Positions 21,180 to 33,494 of a DNA stretch of 64,000 bases are shown here, piece by piece (positions within the stretch are counted from its first letter, which is position 1; each line of letters opens with the position of its first letter). The stretch comes from Fagopyrum homotropicum (lineage: Eukaryota; Streptophyta; Magnoliopsida; Caryophyllales; Polygonaceae), in NCBI GenBank assembly GCA_033239125.1, contig BSWB01000003.1, positions 113,728,320-113,792,319 on the forward strand, in the 5' to 3' direction. The position numbers and the translations under genes are program-made. The notes under the pieces were generated by a model. That model was given only the letters and a program-made list of their open reading frames with translations. It did no database searches and was not told the origin of the DNA.

Positions 21180-22674
21180 GTTACCCCCACAAAGGAGTGT
21201 TGATTTCAGCATTGAGTTAGAGCCGGGCACGAGACCGATCTCGAAGGCCCCGTACCGTATGGCATCGATAGAGCTGTTGGAGTTGAAAAAGCAGTTAGAG
21301 GAGTTAGTAGAGAAGGGCTTCATTCGCCCTAGTGTTTCTCCCTGGGGAGCACGGGTGTTGTTTGTGAGGAAGAAGGATGGATTGATGAGGCTATGCATCG
21401 ATTACAGAGAGTTGAACAAGGTCACCATCAAGAACAAATATCCACTGCCACGCATAGATGATCTGTTGGACCAGTTGCATGGAGCGTTTGTGTTTTCGAG
21501 GATAGACTTGAGATCAGGTTATCACCAGCTAAGAGTGAGAGATCAAGACATACCTAAGACGGCATTCCGGACTAGGTATGGTCATTATGAGTTTGTAGTG
21601 ATGCCATTTTGGCTCACTAATGCGCCAACATTATTCATGGAGTTGATGAACGGGATTTTTTTCGACTTCTTAGACCAGTTTGTAGTGGTCTTCATTGACG
21701 ACATCTTAGTTTACTCTAGGAGTCGAGAGGAGCATGCAGGGCACTTGAGGACGGTGTTACAAATTCTGCAGGATAGCCAGCTTTATGCCAAGCTGTCCAA
21801 GTGCGAGTTTTGGATGTTAGAGGTGGCTTTCCTAGGCCATGTAGTGACTGCTGAGGGAATTAAGGTCGATCCGGCGAAGATTGAGTCAGTGTCTTCTTGG
21901 AAACCTCCGAAGAATGTTAAGGAGGTTCGCAGCTTTCTGGGATTGGCATGTTATTTCCGCCGGTTTGTGGAAGGGTTTTCTCTGATTTCCCGACCACTTA
22001 CATGTCTTCTGAGGAAGACTACTCGGTTTGTCTGGTCTGAGCCGTGTCAACAGAGTTTAGACGAGCTGAAGAGGAGATTGACGTCTGCTCCGATTTTTGC
22101 ACAGCCTGAGGGTACAGTGGACTTTGTAGTATACAGTGACGCGTCCAAGCTAGGCTTGGGGTGTGTCTTGATGTAGAGGGGTAAGGTCATAGCATATACG
22201 TCTCGTCACCTGAAGACGTATGAGGAGAACTACCCCACCCATGACCTAGAGTTAGCTGTTGTAGTCCATGCTCTTAAGATCTAGCGTCACTATCTCTATG
22301 GGGCGACATGTCAGATCTTCACAGACCATAAGAGTCTGAAGTACATATTAACTCAGCGGGAGTTGAATAACCGCCAGAGGCGGTGGCCAGAGTTGATAAA
22401 GGATTTCGACCTTGAGATTCTCTACCACCCCGGAAAGGCGAATGTAGTTACTGACGTTTTGAGTCAGAAGACGCCTCGGGAGAAGGCGATAGCCCGGTTG
22501 ACAGTACAACCAAAGTTACAGAGAGATTTAGCTTGGTTGGAGGTCGAGATTCAATTCCCAGATACAACTCATCAGTTGGCTACCTTGGAGTTACTTCCGG
22601 ATCTGTTGAGTGAGATCCGACATAAGCAGGAGACCTCTCCGACTTTGACCCAGATTCGAGACAAGATGTCTTGA
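21180..22674 (+). pseudogene. Reverse transcriptase and RNase H of element A
   Basis: The frame resumes after element B with LPPQRSVDFSIELEPGTRPI. RT motifs: SPWGARVLFVRKKDG, CIDYRELNKVTIKNKYPLP, SRIDLRSGYHQ (catalytic Asp), MPFWLTNAP and VFIDDILVYS (catalytic DD). FLGHVV and FLGLACYFRRFVEGFS follow. RNase H: VVYSDASKLGLGCVLM, then TAG (about 22174-22176), THDLELAVVVHALK, a second TAG for Trp, and IFTDHKSLKYIL. Usual residues are changed, such as MPFGL to MPFWL. Motifs are typical of plant chromoviruses. The enzyme is inactive because of these stops. Confidence 0.9.
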
Positions 22675-24056
22675 GATGAGGCACCTCAGTTCACTATTGG
22701 TGCTGATGGAGTGATGAGATGTCAGGACCGTATTTGTGTGCCATCAAACAATGAGTTGAGACAGAGGATATTAGGTGAGGCTCATGCTACCCCATACTCA
22801 GCACATCCTGGAGCGAGTAAGATGTACAAGGACGTGAGACGTTCCTTCTGGTGGGGTGGTTTGAAGCCCGACGTGGCTCCGTATGTAGCTCAGTGTGCGA
22901 CCTGTCAGCAGGTCAAGATTGAGCATCGTAGGTCCGGAGGAGAGCTCCACCCACTACCCGTACCACAGTGGAAGTGGGAGGATATATTTATGGACTTTGT
23001 CACAAGATTGAGACTTAGTAGAGGTTTTGATGCTATTTGGGTGGTAGTAGACCGTCTGACGAAGAAACGCACGTTTCATTCCGATTAAGGAAATGTGGCC
23101 GGTAAGCCATCTAACTGAGGAGTTTACCAGACATATTGTGAGACTCCATGGACTAACGAGGACTATCGTCTCCGACAAGGATGGACTTTGACCTCGAGAT
23201 TTTGGTAGCAGGTACATACTGCTTTGGGGACGAGTCTCCACTTTACCACTGCTTATCACCCACAGACTGACGGTCAGTCTGAGAGGACCATCTAGACGTT
23301 AGAGGACATGTTGCGAGCTTGTGTACTGGATTGGGGACAAGTATGGCCTGATCACCTTCCCCTTGTAGAGTTTTTATATAATAACAGTTGGCACGCGTCT
23401 ATTGGGATGGCACCTTATAAGGCTTTGTACGACGGAGATGTCGCACACCATTGTGCTGGGGCGAGCCTAGTAGAGCTGATAGAGTAACTCTAGATCAGAT
23501 ACAGGATGACATCGCCCGGATTGCCTTATTCCGAGAGCGGATGTTGGCAGCTCAGAGTCGTCAGAAATCCTACGCCGCCAAGAGGTGTCGACTTCTGGAG
23601 TTTAGAGTAGGCGCACAAGTGTGGTTGAGAGTATCACCGACGAGAGGCGTCCGTCGTTTCGGCATTAAGGGGAAGCTGAGTCCCCGATATATCGGACCAT
23701 TTGAGATCTTGGAGAGAGTCGGAGAGGTTGCTTACTGACTAGCCCTACCACCCAGATTGGAGGGGGTCCATCCGGTCTTTCATGTATGTCAACCGAGAGA
23801 GTACATTCCGGACCCGAGACACGTCATCATCCATGAGGATGTGATAGTTGTGCCTGACCACACTTTTGCGGAGTACCCAGTAGCCGTCCTCGAGCGTAGT
23901 ATTAAATGCATGCGGTCCAAGGAGATACCGATGTTGAGGATCCAATGGTCTAGACGAGGGGCCGATGAGGCTACTTGGGAGACGGACGAGAGTATAAGAC
24001 GTAGTTATCCCGAGTTCTTTGCGGGGCTAGCCGCTACCTCTGTACCGACGGGTTAG
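22675..24056 (+). pseudogene. Integrase and chromodomain-like tail of element A
   Basis: The HHCC domain is visible at HATPYSAHPGASKMYKD ... CATCQQVK (about 22780-22915). The core begins WEDIFMDFVTRL and IWVVVDRLTKK, then a TAA at about 23086 and frameshifts break it. AYHPQTDGQSERT (about 23257) carries the catalytic Glu. The C-terminal part reads RYIGPFEILERVGEVAY, then HPVFHVCQPREYIPDPRHV (23757 on) and a chromodomain-like end with LERSIKCMRSKEIPMLRIQW and EATWETDESIRR. That tail is the chromovirus hallmark and in known relatives helps direct integration to heterochromatin. At least four stops or shifts are present. Confidence 0.85.
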
Positions 24057-24213
24057 TAATTAGACGTTATTTGTACAACATCTGTGATTATATGTTAAAA
24101 TGAGTGATTATGTTTTATGTGATGTCTGAATAAGATGATTGAGTAGTTTTGTGTGCTAGAAAATGAGGTTGTTTGGGTAGATACCTTATTCTAAGTTTCG
24201 GGACGAAACTTAT

Positions 24214-24223
24214 TTTAAGGGGG
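24214..24223 (+). promoter_or_regulatory. Polypurine tract of element A
   Basis: TTTTAAGGGGG lies six bases before the 3' LTR start TGTATTATCC, the usual place for the plus-strand primer. Confidence 0.75.
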
Positions 24224-24229
24224 TACTGA

Positions 24230-26660
24230 TGTATTATCCAGAATTTTTATTCCGTTTATTTCGTAGCAAACCGGATTTTGATCCGTTGATCCCTTTCTGT
24301 CTACTTAGTCGGGCACAATATCTCGAAAATTTTATCATTTTATGTAACACCTCTTCACATAAAATGATAAGATTTTTATAGCAAACCCTAATCCATCAAA
24401 CCCTAATTTATAACATGACTTGTCTTTGACAAGGTCATGATGGCCTAGTGACGAAATCAAGACGAGACCATGACAAGGTTTAACGAGATCAAGACGAAGT
24501 CAAGACGAGACCATGACAAGGTTTGACGAGATCAAGACGAAGTCAAGACATGACCATGCATGAGCTTGACAAGACCATGTCGAGTTTTGACAAGGCCTTG
24601 ACAAGCTCATAACAGTCTCAACACTTCTTCTACATATTTTCAGCCTAGCTTGGCCCTTCCTCCAGCCAACCTTGCTCTCATCTGCATGCCAGCCAGCCTC
24701 AGGTCCAGCCCGACGTTGCCCTTGCTTCATGTCCAGCCCTGCCACCTTGTACGCTAGCCAAGATGCCCAACTATTTGCTGGCCCAACGAGCAGTTGATGA
24801 CTCCCAGAAGATGCCGTTGAAGTGAGAAAGGAAGGGGAAGATCGCCTAGAAACTGCTCCCGGATTTCATGCTCTCCCGATCTCTCTCCCTCCTACAAGGA
24901 CGTCTAGATTCATTTCATGAATCCACACCTCCCATCTTCAGCATACACGATCGTCGCCTTCCTCGTACGCTGTTGTCAACCTGCCCAGATCCAAATCCTT
25001 TCGTGTACAATGAGCCGCTGTTGTTACGCTCGCTAGGAAGAGTGAGAACCAGGCCTCCTGCACACGTCCAGTCCACTCTAGTCATAGTAAGCACACTGGT
25101 GAGAGGCAGTAGGCCTCATAGCTGGAGATCTCTCGTTCTGATGCTGCCCTTCTGCTCTAAAGGGGTGAGTCTTCTTTTCTCCTCTCCCTTCCTTTCTCTC
25201 ATCTGTTTCCCTTCTGTCTCTCTTCTGCATTACATTGTTGATGGACGGATTTGCTGCTCTACAGACCTTCCTGCTTCCTTCCAGCGACGCAACACACCAA
25301 GGAACTTGGAACACCTTTCTCCTGGAGCCGGTAAGCCTCTGTTGTGTCTCTTCAGTTGCTGTAGGCTGGGTATAGCGTAGGGTAGAGGGGTTTGGTTCCT
25401 GAAGTTGTGTTGTGTGTGTACAATTTGAGTGTGAGTTGGAGTTTAGGGGCCAGTAGGTTTCGAACCTAGGGTGTATGAGGATAGGGAGATGGACTAGAAT
25501 AGAGGGCAAGGGGAATCGAAATGAAGACCTCTTGCACATACATAATTCAAGAATTTTTGTGTACATATAAGCTGGCTGTTTGGGAGATAATCTTTGATAC
25601 GTTAGTTTGATAATCTACCGTTCAAATTTTAGTATGATATAGAAGAATATACATAGCTTAACGTATCAAAAGTCGAGACCGATCCAACGGTTGGATCTGG
25701 ATCTATAGAGGCTCAAAGTAGAGTTGTTGGGCTGTTTTTACAACAGATGAGAATTTGACTAAGTATAGAAATGGGAGCTTTTATTCCAACTTTAGAGATT
25801 TATATAGGAGTGATGGTTGAGTATTTATGAGAGATCTTTGCTCCTATGAGTAGATTACATATCATAGATGACTAAGGAATTATTTCGGATTTTTTATAAA
25901 TTTATTTGGATTTTATATTTGAAGCCGAAGTTGAACCTTAGTGACCTTTCGAAAAATAAGAAAATGTGTAATTTGCTAGTTTGTGACCAAACTCATCTTT
26001 AGGAGTTAGAATATGATACTTTAGCCTCAAATAAGAGTTTAAGCATAAATTATGGAATTTTTAGAGGTTTTGGGACCAAGGGTATAATAGTCATTTTACC
26101 ATAAATTTGTATTGTAATCAATTCTGTTCTAATAGGATCTACTATCGTAGAAGTCTTAGACTTCCAATTTCCTAGAAAGTGTGCTAACACACTTGCCTCC
26201 TTTGACAGGCCACTGAATTCCTATAGTTACAAATCGTTTTACAAATTAGAGAGTCGAGATCTATTTCAGGTAAGTCCTTTGGGCTTACTTAGCTAGTTGT
26301 CAGATATGAGTGCGAATGATGATAGTGGTGTGTGAATGATGCGTGCACTAATGTATTCATAGTAATCATCGACCGATTTATATATCTGGCCTAAGAGTAA
26401 CGGGCGGTAGCATTATGCTCAGTTAGACCGAGGGAGTTGGGGGTTTCTTTCGGGACTATTCCATACTTGGTTTGCGGGGACGCCACCGGCAGAGGTGTGC
26501 CAAACCATCATCAGTTGGATAAGGAATGGGGGCGAGAATCTTAAGATTTCTCGTGCTACAACTTTTAAAACCGGATGAAGTGAATCACATAAGTTGTCAG
26601 ATAATAACCGGATTGTGTGCCAGCATGTTGAGTGTTTATATTCTTCTATGTGTTTGTGCT
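24230..26660 (+). repeat. 3' LTR of element A, first part
   Basis: It starts TGTATTATCCAG (compare TGTTATATCCGG in the 5' LTR) and is collinear with 4545-7245 except for the inverted fragment near 6149 in the other copy. It is interrupted after TGTTTGTGCT by element C. The last five bases (GTGCT) are C's target. The 170-codon frame at 24868-25380 lies in this LTR and is not counted as a gene. Confidence 0.88.
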
Positions 26661-28442
26661 TGATAGCATGAATTATAATCTATATTTTGGGACTTGTTTA
26701 GACGTTTTATCTTCAAAAATCTGCATGTTTGGATGTATATTATGAGATTATGTTGTCGTTTCATTTACATTTGCGGGAATCGAGGTCTACACCAAGTTTC
26801 GTTGTAATCGTAGTTAAAATGGCACGTTTTGCATCGAAATGGAGCCAAAGGAGCTAAGGAGTCATAGGAGCTACATTCAGGAGCTTAAGGAAGAATCCAT
26901 GAAGCATGAAAATGGATTAGAGATTCACTTTGGACCAGATTTAAGAGATTTCACTTTCAACTAAGAGTCACCTCGCTCAACTACAGTACCATCTCGACCG
27001 AGGTGATCTAAGGGAGTGTCTCGACCGAGGCGAATACCCTGACGCGGCGAGATCGTTTATTTTTGGCTGAGATCTTTTATTTTTGGAAGGAGAAATCTTA
27101 TATTTTTGGGCTGGATTTCTGGAAGGAAGATTATATATTTTGGAGATCTATTTTAGAGATTAAGATATATTTTATTAGGATAATATCTTTTCAAGATATT
27201 TTATCTTTGGAAGATAGTTTTCCTATATAAAGGGTTGGATTTTTCACAAGTTCAATCATACTTATACATGCTTAAAGGGCTGATAGCATCCAACAATTAA
27301 GGGATTTTCTCCAGGGTTTTGAAGGAAGGAAGATTGAAGATCAATCTAGGAAGGATTGATAGCTTTTTATAGCTTTTGTGAATGGTTTTGTAAGATTCTC
27401 TTAGATTCCCTTCTTGTTGATTTGTCTTGTTGGATTTGTGATCCAAGGAATGCAGATTTGTTTGATATTTGATTTAGTTATTGAAACCTTGTTCTTAAGG
27501 TTTTTGTGTCCAAATATTCATTCTCTTCCCTTATATTTGATTATTGATTTGATTATTGCTTTCATGATGATGAGTGACTGATTTCTTTGTGTGATTCTAG
27601 GGTGATTCGCTGAAGGTTGTGGGAAAAACAATGATAGAATAATCTTAAATTCCAGTAGGACCCAGAAAGCTCGAGTCTTTACCCTTAACCCTAGAACATC
27701 TCGTTCAGTCGACGAACATCTCGGCCCGGGTGGAATTCGTTTGACCGAGGTGACTTATCTGATCCATAACTGAGAGTTAAGTGTTAGAGTTTGCCAAATC
27801 CTATTCTTATTACACCTTTCCTGGTTCAATGCAAGCCTAGGATGAGACTTACCCGGTAATTCCTTTGTTTGTTTACCAATGATCATAAGTGTAGGTAATA
27901 AAGGTTTATCCTTTATTGGGGTTTGAGTGTGCCTTCATTCCATCTTTATGAGTTAGCCTGAGACTTACCCGGTAAAGGTTGATTCTATTCCCTTAGGTGG
28001 TGTGTTGGTTTGAGGTTATAGTTCTTTTCCTTAATTCCTTGAGACTTACCCGGTAATAGGAGTGACAGTTTGGGATTGAGAGTAGTGAGACTTACCCGGT
28101 AATCTATTCCACTTTAGTAACACCTTCCCTTTGCAAAATCTCAGCTTTGTCCACTTATCTTGAGATCTTGAGTTTGGAACCACAACTAGATGCTTTAATC
28201 CCTAGAATTGCATTTTCCTTTAATTGACTTTTTATCATTTTTGATTGCTTTAATTGATTTTGTGGTTAGTTGCAATATAGACAACCTATACTTGCTTTGT
28301 TTCACCTAAGTCCCTGAGATCAACACCCCGGAATTCTTGCTTTTACTACGATTGACCCGTACACTGTGGGTTCGCATCCTTGTTTTAAGCATACATCTTG
28401 GGTTATAAATTTAAAGCTTGCACACACCATTTGGAGCGAACA
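26661..28442 (+). repeat. 5' LTR of element C
   Basis: TGATAGCATG to GGAGCGAACA, 1,782 bases. It contains CTCGACCGAG boxes (26993-27002, 27019-27029), a TATATAAAGG near 27224 that may be the TATA box, the GAGACTTACCCGGTAA array (27844, 27960, 28041, 28087) and CCCGTACACTGTGGG near 28356. Confidence 0.93.
27844..28102 (+). promoter_or_regulatory. Four-copy GAGACTTACCCGGTAA array in C LTR
   Basis: Exact 16-base copies start at 27844, 27960, 28041 and 28087 (spacing 116, 81, 46). In the 3' LTR they start at 35379, 35495, 35576 and 35622 with identical spacing, two of them with TATCC for TACCC. Confidence 0.88.
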
Positions 28443-28448
28443 AGTTTT

Positions 28449-28466
28449 TGGCGCCGTTGCCGGGGA
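28449..28466 (+). promoter_or_regulatory. Primer binding site of element C (tRNA-Asp)
   Basis: TGGCGCCGTTGCCGGGGA, six bases after the LTR, is a perfect complement of the plant tRNA-Asp 3' end. Confidence 0.92.
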
Positions 28467-28571
28467 CTTGGTCTAGACCGAGCCGGTTGCGGTAGTCTTT
28501 CGGGGCACTTGCCCCTGTTTCTACTAACCACTCTACTTGAGTGACTTTCGCAGGTTCTTTCTTGTAGGTTT

Positions 28572-30319
28572 ATGCGAAGAACCCGCCCTGGGGAGGAAAT
28601 CGTTCCTTACGATCCCGAACTAGAAAAGACATACAAAAGGCGCTTGAAAGAAGCTAAGATGGCCAATCAAGAGAATCGCGATCTTGAGGCCGAATTGAAG
28701 GAGGCATTGGAACAACTACGCCTCAGTAAAGAAGAACTACGACTGGAAAAGGAAGAAACTCGCGCAAGGACGAAAGCAATCGAAGTAGATATGGCGACTT
28801 TACGGGACCAATATCTACCTCGACCAGATCCACCTCCTCGACCGAGGCAGGACCCAGTTCCAGCTGCCCCAGCCGAGATACTTCCACCTCGGATGCCAGT
28901 CCGAGATGTTCTTTTTGCAGGTATTCCACAGACCCTAGGGCAGAGGATGGACCCCAACCAATAACTGAGGCGTCCAGGAGTCAACCTAGGTGATCCAGCG
29001 GACCATGACTATGAACTTCGACCGCAAGTTCTTTCCATGATTCGCCAATGCTAGTTTGGAGGGCTAGAGAGGGAGTCTCCGCATCAACATCTGCAAAATT
29101 ATGAGATCTTGATGGAGACCTTGAGACCTTCAAGGCTGGAAAACAACAACTACAAGCTAAGACCTTTCTACTTCTCTTTGAAAGATAGGGCGCTTACTTG
29201 GTATCAATCTCTCCCTCCAGGAAAAATCAACACTTGGGAGGAGATGACGACGGAGTTCTTGACTAAATTCTTTCCCCCCTCAAAAACCGCTGAAATGAGA
29301 GGGAAGATCAATGCGTTCATCATGAAGGACAAGGAGAGTTTGTCCAAGTCATGGGAGAGATTTAAAGAGATCCTTTTGGATTGCCCACATCATGGGATTC
29401 TAAAGATAGAGTTGTTGAAGATATACTTCAAGGGACTGGACGGAAACACCCAATTCAACCTTCAACTATTATCCGCCGGCACGTCCATAGACATGCCAAT
29501 TGACGAAGCTTGGGAGTTCATAGAAAAACAAGCTTTGCACATGAAGAAATACTCCCACCAAGGAGCTGAAGGAGGAGTTAAAAGAGTCAACTTCCAAGAA
29601 GCTCCATCAAACAATGATCAACTCACCTCTTTGAAGAATGATGTGAAGCAATTGAAAGACCTTTTGGTTGCTCAAACCCAAAAAGAAGAGGGAGGATATC
29701 AAGGGTCAAGGAACAATAACCAAGGTTCCCAAAACAACAACTACAACAACAATAGAGGATCCAACAACAACAATTGGAGATCCAACAATCAAAAATCGGG
29801 TAACTCTTACTCTAACTCCAATTCAAACAATTCTTCTAATCCTTTCCTCTCTTCTTCTTCTTCTTCTTCTTCTTCTTCTTCTTCTGCTCCATTGAAGAGC
29901 CAGGAGCAAGGATCAAGTTCGTCCCAGCCGGAAAAGAAAGATGCGGTACTGGAGGCCATCTTGATCAAGCTCAACTCTATGGAGACATCCATGACTTAAT
30001 TTTCAAAGGCACAAAAAGTCTTAGAACAACAATTCTTTAACAAGGCGAATGAGCGCCAAGAGATCCAGGGAAGCTTCCAGCAAGGGCGGAAAACAACCCC
30101 AAAGGACAGATCATGACAATAACGACGAGAAGTGGACTGAAGACTGCAGATCTAGTGCCTCGGTCGATGCCAGTACAGACGAAGAACACCTCGGTCCAGG
30201 CACAGTCGAAGAACACTTCGGCCGAGATGCCAACCGAGGTGGAGCCTCAGAGAGCGTCGGACAAAACTGAAGTTTATGTCCCACCTCCTGCATATAAACC
30301 ACCACTTCCATTCCCCTAG
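28572..30319 (+). pseudogene. gag of element C
   Basis: It starts MRRTRPGEEIVPYDPELEKT after the primer site. A charged helical segment with ELKEALEQLRLSKEELRLEK and a Pro-rich stretch containing CTCGACCGAGG boxes follow. TAA lies at about 28963 and TAG at about 29050. The capsid frame (29109-29999) has LRPSRLENNNYKLRPF, MTTEFLTKFFPPSKT and KSWERFKEILLDCPHH. An Asn-rich tail leads into a serine run encoded by a TCT/TTC microsatellite (about 29848-29886). A frameshift near 30000-30110 precedes ITTRSGLKT and PAYKPPLPFP, where TAG replaces Gln at about 30319. No CCHC knuckle is visible. Confidence 0.85.
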
Positions 30320-31303
30320 TCAAGGGCTAGAGCACATATAGACAAGCATTTTGGTAAGTTCCTTGACTTGATGAATAAACTACATATTAACATCTCTTTC
30401 CTTGATGCCATTCTAGGGATGCCCGCCTATGGGAAGTTCTTAAAAGAAATTCTATCAAGGAAGAGGAAGTTGGAAGACTTTGGTGAAGTAAGGATGACAT
30501 CTAAATCCTCGGAGCTTATTCAAATCATGAAGGAGAAAATGCCACCCAAATTACGGGATCCCGGCTCGTTTTGCATTCCCATTCAAGTTGGGGATGTCAC
30601 TTGTGAGGCATTGTGTGATCTAGGAGCCAGCGTGAGCATCATCCCGCTGGAGCTATGTGTAAGGATTGGACTTGGAGAGCCCAAGCCGGTGAAGATACGG
30701 TTGTACATGGCGGACCGCTCCATTACCCATCCCGTGGGCATTTTGGAAGACGTTCCGGTTAAGTTAGGTAACTTCTATTTACCTATAGACTTTGTTGTAC
30801 TTGATATTCCCGCAGATTACCCCATTCCAATCATTCTCGGGAGACCATTTCTAGCAACTTCGGGTTGCAATGTGGATTGTAAGAACGCCAAGTTGCAATT
30901 CAACATTGGCGGTGATCAAGTTGAGTTTGCATTACTTGCGGTAATGAAGGGAGAGCAGCTAGGAGATGATATCTTCAACATCTATGATGAAGAAGAATCA
31001 AGAAAATTGGTGAGCTCTATCCTTATTAATGATCCACTTGAGAGAGTTATTAGTTTTAGCTTAATGGAGGAAGGTATAGATGTTTCTTGTGATGTAGATA
31101 TACGGAGCTTAAAGGCGCTGGAAGAAGATCCAAGAGCTAAATTTGAAAAATTAATCCAGGAGAAGAAGATCTCCAGTTTCAGTCCCAGTTGCAGTACCTC
31201 GACCGAGGCACCTTCTGGACCAAGCGAGGTGTTCTTGACCGAAGAACATCTCGGTCACACTCTGGACCTCGATCGAGGTCGAAAGCGAGATGATGTCAAC
31301 TGA
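30320..31303 (+). pseudogene. Protease region of element C
   Basis: Open for 311 codons from MMNKLHINISFLDAILGMPA. The retropepsin has CDLGASVSIIPLELC (active-site Asp, with Leu in place of the usual Thr), MADRSITHPVGILEDVPV, DFVVLDIPADYP and IILGRPFLATSGCNVDC. After SLMEEGID the linker holds several dyad boxes (31197-31290), encoding STSTEAPSG and similar peptides. The frame ends at 31303, where B and D continue into RT. RT and RNase H are missing. Confidence 0.85.
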
Positions 31304-32666
31304 GAATAACAAACTTCTTACTCCCTTTTCTGACATTCATCCTCAGTTGGTGGAACATTTTCTCCACCACACGTCTGATAATAAAGGGTCTTGGTATGCT
31401 GACATTGTTAATTATCTTGTTTGCCAGAAAATACCGCCCGCATTGACGTACGCTCAAAGGAAGAAATTCTTTAAGGATGTACGCCATTACTACTGGGATG
31501 AACCTCTACTATTTAAGAGAGGTCCGGATGGGATACTTCGAAGATGCATTCCGGAAGATGAAGTTACTAGTGACATACGACATTGTCACTCACTTCCTTG
31601 TGGAGGGCATGCTAGCGCTCACAAAACGTGCGCCAAGGTATTACGTTCCGGTTTCTTTTGGCCTACATTATTTAAGGATGTACAAACGTTTGTTGTCTCT
31701 TGTGATGCATGCAAAAGAACAGGAAATTTATCTAGGAGGAATGAGATGCCACTCAATAACATACAGGAGGTTGAGATCTTTGATGTATGGGGAGTAGATT
31801 TCATGGGACCATTTCCATCATCCAGAGGAAACCTCTACATTCTCCTAGCTGTCGACTACGTCTCTAGATGAGTTGAAGCTATTGCCTTTCCCACTAATGA
31901 CGCCATGGTGGTTGTGAAGTTTTTTAATAAGACTATCTTTCCACGTTTTGGGACTCCACGCATCATCATCAGCGATGGAGGGACACATTTCATCAACCGG
32001 AAGTTTAAGGCACTTCTATCAAAGTATAGGGTAACCCACAAGGTAGCAACCCCTTAACACCCTCAAACTAGTGGACAGGTCAAGATCTCAAATAGATAAA
32101 TTAAAGTAATCTTGGAGAAGACCGTCTCTAGGACGAGGAAGGATTGGTCCATGAAGTCGGATGACGTTCTTTGGGCCTACAGGACCGCATTCAAGACTCC
32201 CATTGGTACCACCCCTTATAATTTGGTATATGGGAAGTCTTGTCATTTACCCGTTGAGCTGGAACATAAAGCATATTGGGCGATCAAATGGTTGAACTTC
32301 GACATCAAAGACGCTGGTGAAAAGCGGCTATTGGACATCAACGAGCTGGAGGAGTTGTGTTTGAACGCTTATGAGAATGCCAAGATCTACAAAGAAAGGA
32401 CGAAGAAATGGCACGACAAGTGTATCATTCCTAAGGAGTTTAAAGAAGGAGACTTAGTTCTACTCTTCAACTCCCGCCTCCGCCTCTTTCCAAGTAAGTT
32501 GAAATCTAGATGGACCGGACCTTATGTTGTGAAACATGTTTTCCCTTATGATGCAGTTGAGATTTGGGGAGAAACTAGTGAAAGCTTCAAGGTCAATGGT
32601 CATAGACTTAAGAAATACAAACCGGAAGTCCCGGTTGAGGAGGTTGCACCACTATACCTTGTTTGA
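31304..32666 (+). pseudogene. Integrase of element C
   Basis: It begins within the RT-IN spacer (GSWYADIVNYLVCQKIPPAL) right after the protease linker. HHCC domain: HCHSLPCGGHASAHKTCA ... CDACKRTGNLS. Core: VWGVDFMGPFPSSRGN, then TGA for Trp (31869-31871), IIISDGGTHFINR, TAA for Tyr before HPQTSG, and another stop within ISNR*IK, which takes the place of the catalytic Glu. The final frame (32112-32666) encodes the C-terminal domain through RWTGPYVVKHVFP and NGHRLKKYKPE. It is inactive. Confidence 0.88.
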
Positions 32667-32689
32667 AGACACCGTACGGTCCAGCTAGC

Positions 32690-32725
32690 GACCTTAAATC
32701 AAGCGCTTCTTGGGAGGCAACCCAA
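32690..32725 (+). promoter_or_regulatory. Post-pol conserved block with TTGGGAGGCAACCCAA stem-loop (C)
   Basis: CGACCTTAAATCAAGCGCTT is followed by CTTGGGAGGCAACCCAA. The stem TTGGG/CCCAA closes the AGGCAA loop. It lies 25 bases after the integrase stop. Confidence 0.78.
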
Positions 32726-32899
32726 GGTATTGCTTTCTTTCCCTTTCCTAGTCTAGCTTTAGATAGTTTGCTTTTGCTTTGCTTTGCTTTGTTTTTGGCG
32801 TCCTAGACAAACAATAGGTAATCTCTAAGGAAGGAATATAACCCAGGAGCAACATTGGAAGGACAGAAGTTCAAGAATTTGAGAAGACGGAGTTTGAAT

Positions 32900-33490
32900 G
32901 AGACACATCTCGGTTGCTGTCATAGCACCTCGACCGAGATGATTCTTGAGCAACCGAGGCGACTAGGGTTACTGAAGATCCACCTCGGTCAGTACCATCT
33001 CGGTCCAATCGAGACCATCTCGACCGAGGTGACAGCAGTTCCAGAAAAGGGTATAAAAGGGAGATCGATTTCTCTCTCTTCCCTCTCTCACCTTCTCGAC
33101 CGCGGCACACCAATCCATCTCGTTCTCTTATTTTCGACCGTTTCCGACGATTCTTGCTTCCAAACTGTAAGGAAAGAGTAGAGGATCAATTTGCAAGCGA
33201 CAAACTGCAACAAAACCGCTCCGAATCGACCGAATCTGGGGTAAATCGGAAAAACCCTAACTCCCTCTTTTCTCCACTATTTCGATCAAATTGGGCTTTG
33301 GTTGCCCCTACATTGTGTTGAAAAAGGCTTAAGTACCCCATAGGAACAATTGGTAGTGATATCGGGGGAAAATAACTGGATTTCTGAGAGTTTCGATCGA
33401 ACAACCATCTACCTCGGTCTAGTCGACCTGCGTCTCGACCGAGGTGTTCTTGGGATCTGACTGCCGACCGAGGTGGTCTGACAGTGAGTA
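32900..33490 (+). repeat. Dense CTCGACCGAGGTG boxes in the C 3' region
   Basis: About a dozen variants in either orientation: ATCTCGGTTG (32908), CTCGACCGAGATG (32929), ACCTCGGTCAG (32981), TCTCGACCGAGGTGA (33009 on), CTCGACCGCGG (33096), ACCTCGGTCTAG (33411) and CTCGACCGAGGTG (33433). They lie between the post-pol block and the env-like remnant. Confidence 0.8.
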
Positions 33491-33494
33491 GAAA

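Noticed and set aside
24868..25380. 170-codon frame with CT-rich leader
   Set aside because: It lies inside A's 3' LTR. The matching part of the 5' LTR has a shorter, shifted frame, and no domain is recognisable. Treated as LTR leader.
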